Below are positions 1 through 5,278 of a stretch of 5,278 nucleotides of DNA, piece by piece (position 1 is the stretch's first letter; every line of letters begins with the position of its first letter). The notes beneath the pieces were generated by a model. It was given only the letters and a program-made list of their open reading frames with translations, was not told the origin of the DNA and did not search any database. Made by a program: the position numbers and the translations under genes. Source of the stretch: an uncultured bacterium (GTDB taxonomy: Bacteria; Bacillota_I; Bacilli_A; RFN20; CAG-826); contig CASEST010000098.1 of assembly GCA_949290725.1 (NCBI GenBank), forward strand, positions 1-5,278, read 5' to 3'.

Positions 1-189
1 AATCTTAATATTTATTTGCCTTTACCAGAATACTTATTAATTTTTGAAAGTAATAACGATAAAATAGATGTGAAGGATAGTTTTATATATTTATCTATTC
101 AAGAAAGCAAAGATTTGGAAACAAAATTTATTAATAAAGAAATAACATATGATGAATTGATTTCTTTTATTAATAAAATGAAAAAATAA
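1..189 (+). CDS. Unrecognised protein, C-terminal fragment (62 codons)
   Basis: The frame is open from the first base of the window to a TAA at 187-189, so only the last 62 residues are seen and the start lies outside. The visible part begins with a hydrophobic stretch containing YLPLPEYLLIF. It continues as a charged, probably helical tail with the segments IDVKDSFIYL and EITYDELISFINKMKK. There is no membrane segment and no motif I recognise, so I give no function. It ends only 16 bases before deoD in the same direction with no terminator between, so co-transcription with deoD is likely. That hints at, but does not show, a role linked to nucleoside metabolism. It is real coding sequence rather than chance, judging from the AT-rich synonymous codons and its close spacing to the next gene. 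The exact identity is unknown. Confidence 0.7.
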   Translation, partial: NLNIYLPLPEYLLIFESNNDKIDVKDSFIYLSIQESKDLETKFINKEITYDELISFINKMKK

Positions 190-205
190 ATGAAAAGGAG
201 TATTT

Positions 206-919
206 ATGTCAACACATATTAAAGATGATGCTTATTTTGCAAAAACAGTTTTAATGCCAGGAGATCCATTAAGAGCGAAATATATTGCCGAAAATTTCTT
301 AAGTGATTATAAAGAAGTCAGTAATGTCCGTGGAATTTTAGCTTTTACTGGCCATACAAAAGAAGGTAAAGAAATTTCTATTATGGCTAGTGGTATGGGC
401 ATTCCTTCTATTGGAATTTATTCTTATGAATTATATTCTTTTTATGGAGTTGAAAATATTATTCGTATCGGCACATGTGGTGGTTATCAAGCCGAGTGCC
501 ATGTTGGCGATGTTATTTTAGCTACATCAGCTTCTTCAAATTCTTGCTATGCAACACAATTTGATATTAGAGGTGTTTCAATTTCGCCATCCAGTGATTT
601 TTCTCTTCTTTTAAAAGCTTATAATAATGCTTTAAAAATGGGATTAAATGTTCATGTTGGCCCAATTTATTCAAGCGATATTTTCTATGATGAAGATCCA
701 AATTTCTATAAAAAATTGCAAAAATTAGGAATTTTAGGAGTTGAGATGGAAAGCTATGGTCTCTTCATTAATGCGATGAAATTACATAAAAAAGCCGCTT
801 GTATTTTAACTGTTTCTGATACTTTCGTTAATAAAGAAAAGGAAAAGGATTTAACACAAGAAGAAAGACAAACAAAATTAAACGACATGTTTAAACTTGC
901 TTTATCATTAGCCGATTAA
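206..919 (+). CDS. deoD: Purine nucleoside phosphorylase, DeoD type
   Basis: This cytoplasmic enzyme splits purine (deoxy)nucleosides with phosphate into free base and (deoxy)ribose-1-phosphate, in purine salvage. At 237 residues it has the normal length for the hexameric DeoD family (E. coli about 239). Family landmarks are all visible: His4 near the N-terminus, the phosphate-binding PGDPLRAKYIA (Gly19, Arg23), NVRG (Arg42), and IIRIGTCGG (Arg87, with Thr90 where E. coli has Ser). The ribose-binding GVEMES follows (Met181, Glu182), then the catalytic TVSD (Asp205, equivalent to Asp204 of E. coli) and ERQTKLND near the C-terminus with the partner Arg221. Presence of this Asp, which protonates the base, predicts activity on both 6-oxo and 6-amino purines. 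The start at 206 is supported by AAAAGGAG at 193-200, five bases upstream. It follows the preceding fragment closely and is followed after 18 bases by the NERD gene. No other deo gene is in view. Confidence 0.96.
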   Translation: MSTHIKDDAYFAKTVLMPGDPLRAKYIAENFLSDYKEVSNVRGILAFTGHTKEGKEISIMASGMGIPSIGIYSYELYSFYGVENIIRIGTCGGYQAECHVGDVILATSASSNSCYATQFDIRGVSISPSSDFSLLLKAYNNALKMGLNVHVGPIYSSDIFYDEDPNFYKKLQKLGILGVEMESYGLFINAMKLHKKAACILTVSDTFVNKEKEKDLTQEERQTKLNDMFKLALSLAD

Positions 920-937
920 AGAGTAAAATAAATCATT

Positions 938-1609
938 ATGACATTAAATGTTTTTAATAACACTGCAAATACCGATTTAGTAATTACTATAATTATCATA
1001 ATTGGGATTATTGTTTTATTATTAGTCATTGCTTTTGCGATGCTTTTTCCTATCTTCAAGAAAAAATATATGTATCGCAATTTTAAGATGGTTTATTATC
1101 GTAAGATTTATTCTATTGCTGAAAAAAATGATTATTTATTATTAAATAATATTATTTTAAAAAATAAAGACATTAAAATTGCTGAAATTGATCACATTTT
1201 ATTTGCAAAAAAATATATCTATGTTATTAAAGACCGTTTTTATCGCGGGGCAATTAGTGGAAATAAGGATGATAATGTTTGGTTATTTTTTAATAACCGC
1301 AATGAAAAAACTGAAATGCATAATCCGATGCAAAATAATGTTAAACGTATTGAAAAATTATGTAGTTTGACTGGTTTACAAAAAGATTTTTTCATTTCGA
1401 TTGTAGTTGTTAATAATGATTGTGTAATAAAAAATGCTAAGGAATTAAATAGTAAAAGATCATTCATTGTTTCTTCAAAAAAATTGCCAAAATTGATTAA
1501 ATCAATAGAGAAACGTAATCTAAAAGATATCGATCAAAGACAATTGGAAGATGCTGTTAGAGACATTTATCGTCTTTATGGAAGAGGTAATGAATCAGAA
1601 GATGAATAA
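938..1609 (+). CDS. Membrane-anchored NERD-domain protein, nuclease motif degenerate
   Basis: This protein of 223 residues has one N-terminal membrane helix (about 13-38, very rich in Ile/Leu/Val). A basic KKKYMYR stop-transfer segment follows, so the rest should be cytoplasmic. Residues about 58-142 match the nuclease-related domain (NERD): EIDHILFAKKYIYVI (83-97), then RGAISG, Trp115, and NPMQNNVKRIEKL (129-141) in the right order and spacing. NERD belongs to the PD-(D/E)xK fold. The Asp of EIDH (Asp85) is kept, but the usual E-x-K after the second strand is replaced by Lys98-Asp99-Arg100, so nuclease activity is doubtful. The C-terminal 80 residues are charged and carry no motif I know. 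The start at 938 has only a poor ribosome binding site, and translation may depend on readthrough from deoD 18 bases upstream. The role is unknown. The family assignment is fairly secure, the functional one is not. Confidence 0.8.
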   Translation: MTLNVFNNTANTDLVITIIIIIGIIVLLLVIAFAMLFPIFKKKYMYRNFKMVYYRKIYSIAEKNDYLLLNNIILKNKDIKIAEIDHILFAKKYIYVIKDRFYRGAISGNKDDNVWLFFNNRNEKTEMHNPMQNNVKRIEKLCSLTGLQKDFFISIVVVNNDCVIKNAKELNSKRSFIVSSKKLPKLIKSIEKRNLKDIDQRQLEDAVRDIYRLYGRGNESEDE

Positions 1610-2732
1610 AAAAATATATAAAATATTTAAGGACAATTTCCCAGTTACATTTAAATTTTCAACATTTTTATCATTTATATTAATATTTATTTATTTTGTA
1701 ATGGTTTTAGTTTTAGATTTTTTAAATCTAAATTCTCTTTTTGGTTTTTTAATATTATTATTAGTTATTTGGTTTCTAGTAAGTTTAATCTCTCCTTATC
1801 TTTATAGTTTTTTTGCTTGCAATTTAACTTTATTTACTCAAAAAGGAGATAGCATTAATTTCATATCCTTTTTAGAAACAAGAAAATTAGGTAAAAGAAG
1901 AGAGATTAAAGGTGCTTTAAAGATATATCATCATCTAGCTTTTGCTTATCTTATTTATTTTGCTTTTGATTTATTGGCGGTGATTATAATTTCAATAATT
2001 GCCTCTATTGGTAATAATCCAATTGCATCTTTTTATAATGAAATGAATATCGTAATGAATGATTTTTTAAATACTGGTAATTCAGAACCTTTATTTAATC
2101 TTATTGCGAAATATCAAGATTTAATCTATTTAGTTTCTGGAATTACTAATTATGTATCTTTATCATTTGCTTTTTATTATTTTTTGCATTCATTAACTAG
2201 ATCATTTGCAAATTATTATATTGCTATTAATAACTTTAATATCGCGATGGTTGGCCCATATGCCAATTTAAAACGTGTATTGAAAATTAAAGAATTAAAT
2301 TATAATAAAGGATATTATAGTTTACTTTATCCATATTATATTTTTACTTTTGTTTGCTTTAGTTCAGTTTATTTGCTTTTATATTTATTAATTCCTAATA
2401 TGAATTTATTGATTGTTGCTTTAAGCGCGATGGTAGTTACTACATTTTTATTGTTGCCATTCTTGCCATTGGTTTTAGATTATAATCATCTAAAAAGCGA
2501 AGAAATTCAATTTTACTTTTTTAAAAATCTTTCCTCTGATATCTCTTCTTTATTAACCGATGATAAATTGATTAATAAATTCGGTAGTGAAAAGGGAGAA
2601 GAACTTAAAAAAGGTTTAGGTAGTTTTAAACATCAAATTGATGAAAATTTAGAGAATGTCAATCATAAAAATAATGATAGCGATTTAGAAAATAAAGTAA
2701 ATTCGGGAGATGACGAAAAAAAAGATAACTAA
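1602..2732 (+). CDS. Polytopic membrane protein of unknown function (about six helices)
   Basis: I do not recognise this family. From the chosen start the protein has 376 residues, with about six hydrophobic segments at roughly 20-38, 45-70, 110-137, 173-198, 243-264 and 267-293. A basic loop (TRKLGKRREIKGALK, 93-107) follows the second helix and should be cytoplasmic. The last 80 residues are hydrophilic and end in an Asp/Asn/Lys-rich tail (NNDSDLENKVNSGDDEKKDN), a likely disordered cytoplasmic end. No transporter or enzyme signature is visible. Start choice: ATG at 1602 overlaps the end of the NERD gene by 8 bases, typical of translational coupling. ATG at 1590 is an alternative (4 residues longer), but the AGAGG at 1583-1587 lies only 2 bases from it; the same AGAGG lies 14 bases from 1602. 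An even longer start at 1551 would overlap NERD by 59 bases and is less likely. The overlap suggests that the two proteins are made together and perhaps act together at the membrane. Confidence 0.8.
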   Translation: MNKKIYKIFKDNFPVTFKFSTFLSFILIFIYFVMVLVLDFLNLNSLFGFLILLLVIWFLVSLISPYLYSFFACNLTLFTQKGDSINFISFLETRKLGKRREIKGALKIYHHLAFAYLIYFAFDLLAVIIISIIASIGNNPIASFYNEMNIVMNDFLNTGNSEPLFNLIAKYQDLIYLVSGITNYVSLSFAFYYFLHSLTRSFANYYIAINNFNIAMVGPYANLKRVLKIKELNYNKGYYSLLYPYYIFTFVCFSSVYLLLYLLIPNMNLLIVALSAMVVTTFLLLPFLPLVLDYNHLKSEEIQFYFFKNLSSDISSLLTDDKLINKFGSEKGEELKKGLGSFKHQIDENLENVNHKNNDSDLENKVNSGDDEKKDN

Positions 2733-2758
2733 TAGTTTTCTAGTAAATTTTAAGTATA

Positions 2759-3181
2759 ATGAATAAATTTTTTGGTGAAATCTTAGTATTAATTAGTAGC
2801 ATTGGAATAATGGTTATATGCTTAATTGGTGGCGGATTTATAATCTATGGTCTTGCTAATCATCAATTAGGCGCTTTAACTGAAACTTCATATCCAGAGG
2901 GATGGGTTGCTTTTTTGTTAACTATTATTTCTTCAATTTATGGATTTATTTATTCTGGTTATAGCTTAAGATTGGTTTCTCTAAGTAGAAGTTCTAAAAA
3001 AACTTTGTTTTTAGCATTGCCATTTTTATTATTAGAAGTTTCGCGACTTATTTATATAGAAGTAGTTATTAAATATTTTTTACTTCATAATGTTTATATT
3101 ATTTTAATAATAATTAATTTTACGCTAATCATAATTCAAATTATTGGTGCTATATTAAACTATAAAAAGCACGTTAATTAG
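2759..3181 (+). CDS. Small four-helix membrane protein, unknown function
   Basis: The protein has 140 residues, mostly hydrophobic. There are four likely membrane helices, at about 6-31 (with GGGF in it), 48-70, 82-106 and 110-134, and a short basic end (NYKKHVN). Between helices 1 and 2 is a short polar loop with ETSYPEGW, and between 2 and 3 a basic, serine-rich loop (LRLVSLSRSSKK), expected in the cytoplasm. I recognise no family. The gene begins 26 bases after the six-helix protein, without a visible Shine-Dalgarno sequence; the bases before the ATG are AT-rich (AATTTTAAGTATA). It ends in TAG at 3179-3181, which is shared with the ribosome binding site of the dehydrogenase gene behind it, so translation of the two is probably linked. 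Codon use resembles its neighbours. It may be a partner of the two membrane proteins upstream, which is inference from order alone. Confidence 0.72.
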   Translation: MNKFFGEILVLISSIGIMVICLIGGGFIIYGLANHQLGALTETSYPEGWVAFLLTIISSIYGFIYSGYSLRLVSLSRSSKKTLFLALPFLLLEVSRLIYIEVVIKYFLLHNVYIILIIINFTLIIIQIIGAILNYKKHVN

Positions 3182-3188
3182 GAGGAGA
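3180..3188 (+). promoter_or_regulatory. Strong ribosome binding site of ldh overlapping the upstream stop codon
   Basis: AGGAGGAGA is a near-perfect match to the end of 16S rRNA. The AGGAGG core at 3180-3185 sits five bases before the ATG at 3191. Its first two bases are the AG of the TAG stop of the four-helix membrane protein gene, so ribosomes ending there are placed on the next start. This decides the ldh start and gives it a much better initiation site than the genes just upstream. Confidence 0.85.
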
Positions 3189-3190
3189 AT

Positions 3191-4120
3191 ATGTCAAATA
3201 TTGGAGTTATTGGTTTAGGCGTTGTTGGTAAAACAATTGCTTTTTCATTATTAAAAGAAAATATTTTTGATAATATTTATTTATTAGATTTAAACGAGAA
3301 CAGTTTAACTGGTGAATTATTAGACTTAAATGATAGCGCCATTTTTTATAAAACCAAAGTGTTAAAAGGCGACTACGAATCTTTAAAAAATGTCGATTTC
3401 GTTGTTATTACTGCTGGAATAAAACAATCTTCAACTTCTTCTAGACTCGAACAAACTGATAAAACTTTAGATATTTTTGATTCAATTTTAGATAATCTAA
3501 ATAAAATAAATTATCAAAATTTTATAATTATTTGTTCAAATCCCGTTGATATTTTGACCTTTTATACCGTAAAAAAATTAAACTATAATCCTCATAAGGT
3601 TATTGGTAGCGGTACATTATTAGATACAAATCGCTTAATAAATATATTATCTCGTGAGTTAAAAATAGATCAAAAAGAAATAAGCGGATATGTTTTTGGT
3701 GAACATGGAAGCAGTGCGATGATTCCATATTCATTAATTAAGATAGCTAATATGAATTTTGAGGACTATTTAGAAAATAAAAAGCTAGTTATTGATAAAA
3801 ACGAATTAGAAAATGAAGTAAAAAGACGCGGCTTTGATATTGTTAAATATAAAGGAGCAACGCATTTTGGAGTTAGTGAATGCGTTATTCAAATAATTAA
3901 GGCGATTTATTTTGATTTAAATTCGCTTTTGCCTGTTTCTTTAATTTCATCAAATAATGATTCAGCATATTCTTTTTTATCTTTAATTAATAAAGAAGGA
4001 GCCTTTAGATCGAATTCAATTTATCTAACAATTGAAGAATTCGAAGAGTTAAATAATTCTATTGATACAATAAAGAAGGTTATTAAAGAAAAAGTGAATC
4101 CAAAAATATATAATCGATAA
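3191..4120 (+). CDS. ldh: L-lactate dehydrogenase / L-2-hydroxyacid dehydrogenase (LDH/MDH family)
   Basis: This cytoplasmic enzyme is expected to reduce pyruvate to L-lactate with NADH, regenerating NAD+ for glycolysis. Its 309 residues are normal for the family. Visible features, in order, are the Rossmann motif G8-L-G10-V-V-G13; Asp33 at the end of strand 2, which favours NAD over NADP; and the mobile loop with Gln79 (lactate-type specificity position; Arg there would mean malate) and catalytic Arg85. Then come SNPVD (116-120), GSGTLLDTNR with Asp145 and substrate-binding Arg148, and GEHG with the proton-donor His172. KGAT follows at 221-224. Departures from classic LDH are that the loop reads QSSTSSR instead of QKPGETR, that the usual Asn after it is Thr92, and that the two fructose-1,6-bisphosphate ligands of Bacillus-type LDH are Ile150 and Ser165. 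GTLLDT and ISGY..GEHG recall L-2-hydroxyisocaproate dehydrogenase, so a wider 2-oxoacid range is possible. The gene lies just before the rex-adhE unit. Confidence 0.9.
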   Translation: MSNIGVIGLGVVGKTIAFSLLKENIFDNIYLLDLNENSLTGELLDLNDSAIFYKTKVLKGDYESLKNVDFVVITAGIKQSSTSSRLEQTDKTLDIFDSILDNLNKINYQNFIIICSNPVDILTFYTVKKLNYNPHKVIGSGTLLDTNRLINILSRELKIDQKEISGYVFGEHGSSAMIPYSLIKIANMNFEDYLENKKLVIDKNELENEVKRRGFDIVKYKGATHFGVSECVIQIIKAIYFDLNSLLPVSLISSNNDSAYSFLSLINKEGAFRSNSIYLTIEEFEELNNSIDTIKKVIKEKVNPKIYNR

Positions 4121-4163
4121 TTTTAGATAGATTTTTAATATTAAATTTGATATATATTAAGTA

Positions 4164-4192
4164 TTGAGAAACATTGATTAAAGTTGTATAAT
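4164..4192 (+). promoter_or_regulatory. Sigma-A-type promoter of rex-adhE
   Basis: TTGAGA at 4164-4169 (five of six to TTGACA) and a perfect TATAAT at 4187-4192 are separated by the ideal 17 bases. The predicted transcription start is near 4199, giving a leader of only about 25 bases before the rex ATG at 4224. The promoter lies in the only sizeable intergenic gap of the window (4121-4223), and no other convincing -35/-10 pair was seen. It marks rex-adhE as a transcription unit separate from ldh. Confidence 0.8.
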
Positions 4193-4196
4193 TAAG

Positions 4197-4214
4197 TCGG
4201 TAAAAAAATACCGA
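4197..4214. promoter_or_regulatory. 18-bp perfect palindrome at the rex transcription start: candidate Rex operator
   Basis: The sequence is TCGGTA, six A bases, then TACCGA: two perfect 6-base arms around a 6-base centre. This is the same 6-6-6 layout as known Rex sites (TTGTGA-N6-TCACAA in many Gram-positives, TTGTTA-N6-TAACAA in clostridia). Each arm agrees with TTGTTA at four of six positions (T, G, T and A at positions 1, 3, 5 and 6). It begins five bases after the -10 box and covers the predicted start site, where a bound repressor would block RNA polymerase. The GC-containing arms stand out in very AT-rich DNA. The geometry and place are seen directly; that Rex binds it is inference. 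As RNA it could also form a weak hairpin near the rex start. Confidence 0.6.
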
Positions 4215-4223
4215 ATTATAAAA

Positions 4224-4871
4224 ATGAAGAAAGCATTATCAAAAAATCAAATTCGAAGACTACCTGATTACTTAACATATTTAACTAAAATTGATGAAGA
4301 AGGAAATAAATATGTCTCCGCTCTTCAAATTGCTAATGCTTTAAATTTAAATAGTGAAAAAGTTAAGAAAGATATTCAGCAGATTTCCTCAACAGTCGGT
4401 GTTCCTAATAAAGGTCGAGAGATAAAATTATTAATCGAAGATATTCAAAATATCCTTGGATATAATGAAAATCATCGCGCTATATTAGTTGGCTGTGGGC
4501 AATTAGGTAGAGCGTTATTAAATTATAGTGGTTTTGAAAATTTGTCATTAAAAATAGTCGGCGCATTTGACCACAACCCTAAATTAATCGGAAGAGTTAT
4601 TAACGATATAATCGTTTATAACATAGATGATTTAGTTGAAGTTCGAAGAAAATTAAATGCTTCAATTGGAATTATATGTGTACCAAAAAAAGAAGCTCAA
4701 GGAGTGGCGATACGTTTAGTAGCTAGCGGAGTAGAAGCGATATGGAATTTTGCTCCAACCAAGATTGATGTAAACGATGATGTGATTGTTTCAAACATGG
4801 ATATGGCACAATCACTTGCTAGTTTAGCTCATCGCTTATATATAAACAAAAATTTTAAAGGAGAAAATTGA
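4224..4871 (+). CDS. rex: Redox-sensing transcriptional repressor Rex
   Basis: Rex is a homodimeric repressor that senses the NADH/NAD+ ratio; NADH releases it from DNA and so switches on fermentation genes. The 215 residues match the family's usual length. The N-terminal winged helix-turn-helix (about 5-75) holds NQIRRLPDYLTYL, VSALQIANALNLNSEKVKKD and a wing. The Rossmann domain has G90-C-G92-Q-L-G95 followed by RALLNYSGF, then AFD (Asp116), IGIICVP (148-154), AIWNFAP (172-178) and a C-terminal helix (MAQSLASLAHRL) that in Rex reaches across to the partner subunit. The stretch after VKKD, usually SYFGEFGKRGVGY, reads QQISSTVGVPNKGREI here; this resembles a second Rex-like branch of Firmicutes and may alter DNA specificity. 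No good ribosome binding site precedes the ATG. The gene overlaps adhE by one base (TGATG), and a promoter with a candidate operator lies just upstream, so autoregulation is likely. Confidence 0.92.
   Translation: MKKALSKNQIRRLPDYLTYLTKIDEEGNKYVSALQIANALNLNSEKVKKDIQQISSTVGVPNKGREIKLLIEDIQNILGYNENHRAILVGCGQLGRALLNYSGFENLSLKIVGAFDHNPKLIGRVINDIIVYNIDDLVEVRRKLNASIGIICVPKKEAQGVAIRLVASGVEAIWNFAPTKIDVNDDVIVSNMDMAQSLASLAHRLYINKNFKGEN
4857..4863 (+). promoter_or_regulatory. Ribosome binding site of adhE inside the rex 3' end
   Basis: AAAGGAG lies in the last codons of rex, seven bases before the ATG at 4871. It fixes the adhE start and, with the TGATG stop/start overlap, predicts coupled translation of the sensor and its target. 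The overlap also argues that TGA is a true stop in this organism. Confidence 0.85.
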
Positions 4872-5278
4872 TGGAAAAAGAATTAGATCCAAAAGCTGTT
4901 GCTGAAGTTGATAGCTTAGTCAAAAAAGGTTTAGTCGCCTTAGAAAAATTTCGTGAATTAAATCAAGAACAAGTCGACTATATTGTCGCTAAAGTTTCTA
5001 CAAAAGTTTTAGACCATCACGAATATTTAGCACGTTTAGCTGTTGAAGAAACCAAAAGAGGTGTTTTCGAAGATAAATGTACTAAAAATTTATTTGCTTG
5101 CGAATATGTTGTTAATGCAATGAGACATTTAAAGACAGTTGGTATTATTTCAGATGATCCTGTTACTGGTGTTACTGAAGTTGCTGACCCATTAGGTGTT
5201 ATTGCTGGTGTTACCCCAGTTACAAATCCTACCTCAACAACAATTTTTAAATGTTTAATTTCTTTAAAAACCAGAAAC
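4871..5278 (+). CDS. adhE: Bifunctional aldehyde-alcohol dehydrogenase AdhE, N-terminal part
   Basis: AdhE turns acetyl-CoA into acetaldehyde and then ethanol, using two NADH, and forms long cytoplasmic filaments (spirosomes) in known cases. Only the first 136 residues are present; the frame is open at the window end. They match the CoA-acylating aldehyde dehydrogenase domain: EQVDYIVAKV (33-42), LAVEETKRGVFEDKCTKN (56-73), VADPLGVIAGVTPVTNPTST (104-123, cofactor-binding region) and IFKCLISLKTRN at the edge. The catalytic cysteine (around residue 250 in relatives) and the iron-dependent alcohol dehydrogenase half are beyond the window. The N-terminal sequence looks like full AdhE more than like the single-domain EutE/PduP enzymes, but the second half cannot be checked. 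GCT, GTT and GAA are frequent, which suits high expression. It is co-transcribed with rex and probably controlled by it through the palindrome upstream of rex. Confidence 0.92.
   Translation, partial: MEKELDPKAVAEVDSLVKKGLVALEKFRELNQEQVDYIVAKVSTKVLDHHEYLARLAVEETKRGVFEDKCTKNLFACEYVVNAMRHLKTVGIISDDPVTGVTEVADPLGVIAGVTPVTNPTSTTIFKCLISLKTRN

Noticed and set aside
1179..1467. Open frames on both strands inside the NERD gene (1179-1370 plus, 1240-1467 minus)
   Set aside because: They lie wholly inside a gene with a recognisable domain, show no family features, and are expected by chance in AT-rich DNA.
1551..1601. Longer N-terminus of the six-helix protein, starting at 1551 or 1578
   Set aside because: It would overlap the NERD gene by 32-59 bases without a well-placed ribosome binding site; the sequence from 1602 (MNKKIYKIFK) is a natural membrane-protein start. 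The start at 1590 cannot be excluded.
2581..2586. Further TCGGTA / TACCGA half-sites at 2581-2586 and 970-975
   Set aside because: Each is a single half-site inside coding sequence without a partner arm six bases away, so they are not operators.
2755..2760. Perfect TATAAT overlapping the start of the four-helix protein gene
   Set aside because: There is no -35 element at a proper distance (ATAGTT at 17 bases), and transcription from it would begin inside the gene.
4134..4160. AT-only inverted repeats (TTTAATATTAAA; TTAATAT...ATATTAA) after ldh as a terminator
   Set aside because: The stems contain no G-C pairs and no U-tract follows, so they would be very weak; such repeats are common by chance at this base composition.
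4869..4871. Possible mycoplasma code with TGA read as tryptophan
   Set aside because: All tryptophan codons seen are TGG, and the rex TGA overlaps an adhE ATG with a good ribosome binding site, so TGA acts as stop.

Overview
The window is a strongly AT-rich stretch, with genes packed head to tail on the plus strand. It suggests a low-GC Firmicutes-type bacterium, perhaps from the Acholeplasma / Erysipelotrichia / RF39-like side of the Bacilli. The evidence for this is the AT-rich codon use, the AGGAGG-type ribosome binding sites, and a gene set built around purine salvage and fermentation. Every tryptophan codon in the genes is TGG, and rex ends in TGA directly overlapping a well-placed next start. 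The organism therefore reads the standard bacterial code and not the mycoplasma code. The lineage is an inference; no rRNA or marker gene is present.

Layout. Positions 1-189 hold the 3' end of an unrecognised gene. It is followed after 16 bases by deoD (206-919), a purine nucleoside phosphorylase. Next come three membrane proteins of unknown role: a membrane-anchored NERD-domain protein (938-1609), a six-helix protein that overlaps it by 8 bases (1602-2732), and a small four-helix protein (2759-3181). An L-lactate / 2-hydroxyacid dehydrogenase follows at once (3191-4120), with its Shine-Dalgarno sequence lying on the stop codon of the gene before. No internal promoter or convincing terminator is visible from 1 to 4120, so this may be one long transcript.

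The only real intergenic space is 4121-4223. It carries a good sigma-A-type promoter (TTGAGA, 17 bases, TATAAT) and, over the predicted transcription start, a perfect TCGGTA-N6-TACCGA palindrome. This promoter serves rex (4224-4871), the NADH/NAD+-sensing repressor, and the start of adhE (4871 to the window end), the aldehyde/alcohol dehydrogenase of ethanol fermentation.

How the genes work together. Lactate dehydrogenase and AdhE are the two classic routes for re-oxidising glycolytic NADH, and Rex is the classic repressor of both. The right half of the window is thus a compact redox-balance locus. The most interesting point is that the palindrome has the 6-6-6 geometry of a Rex operator but a different half-site from the usual TTGTGA/TTGTTA, and the DNA-recognition region of this Rex also differs from the usual sequence. 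This points to a Rex with altered DNA specificity that controls itself and adhE. I see no mobile element, CRISPR array, RNA gene or defence system.
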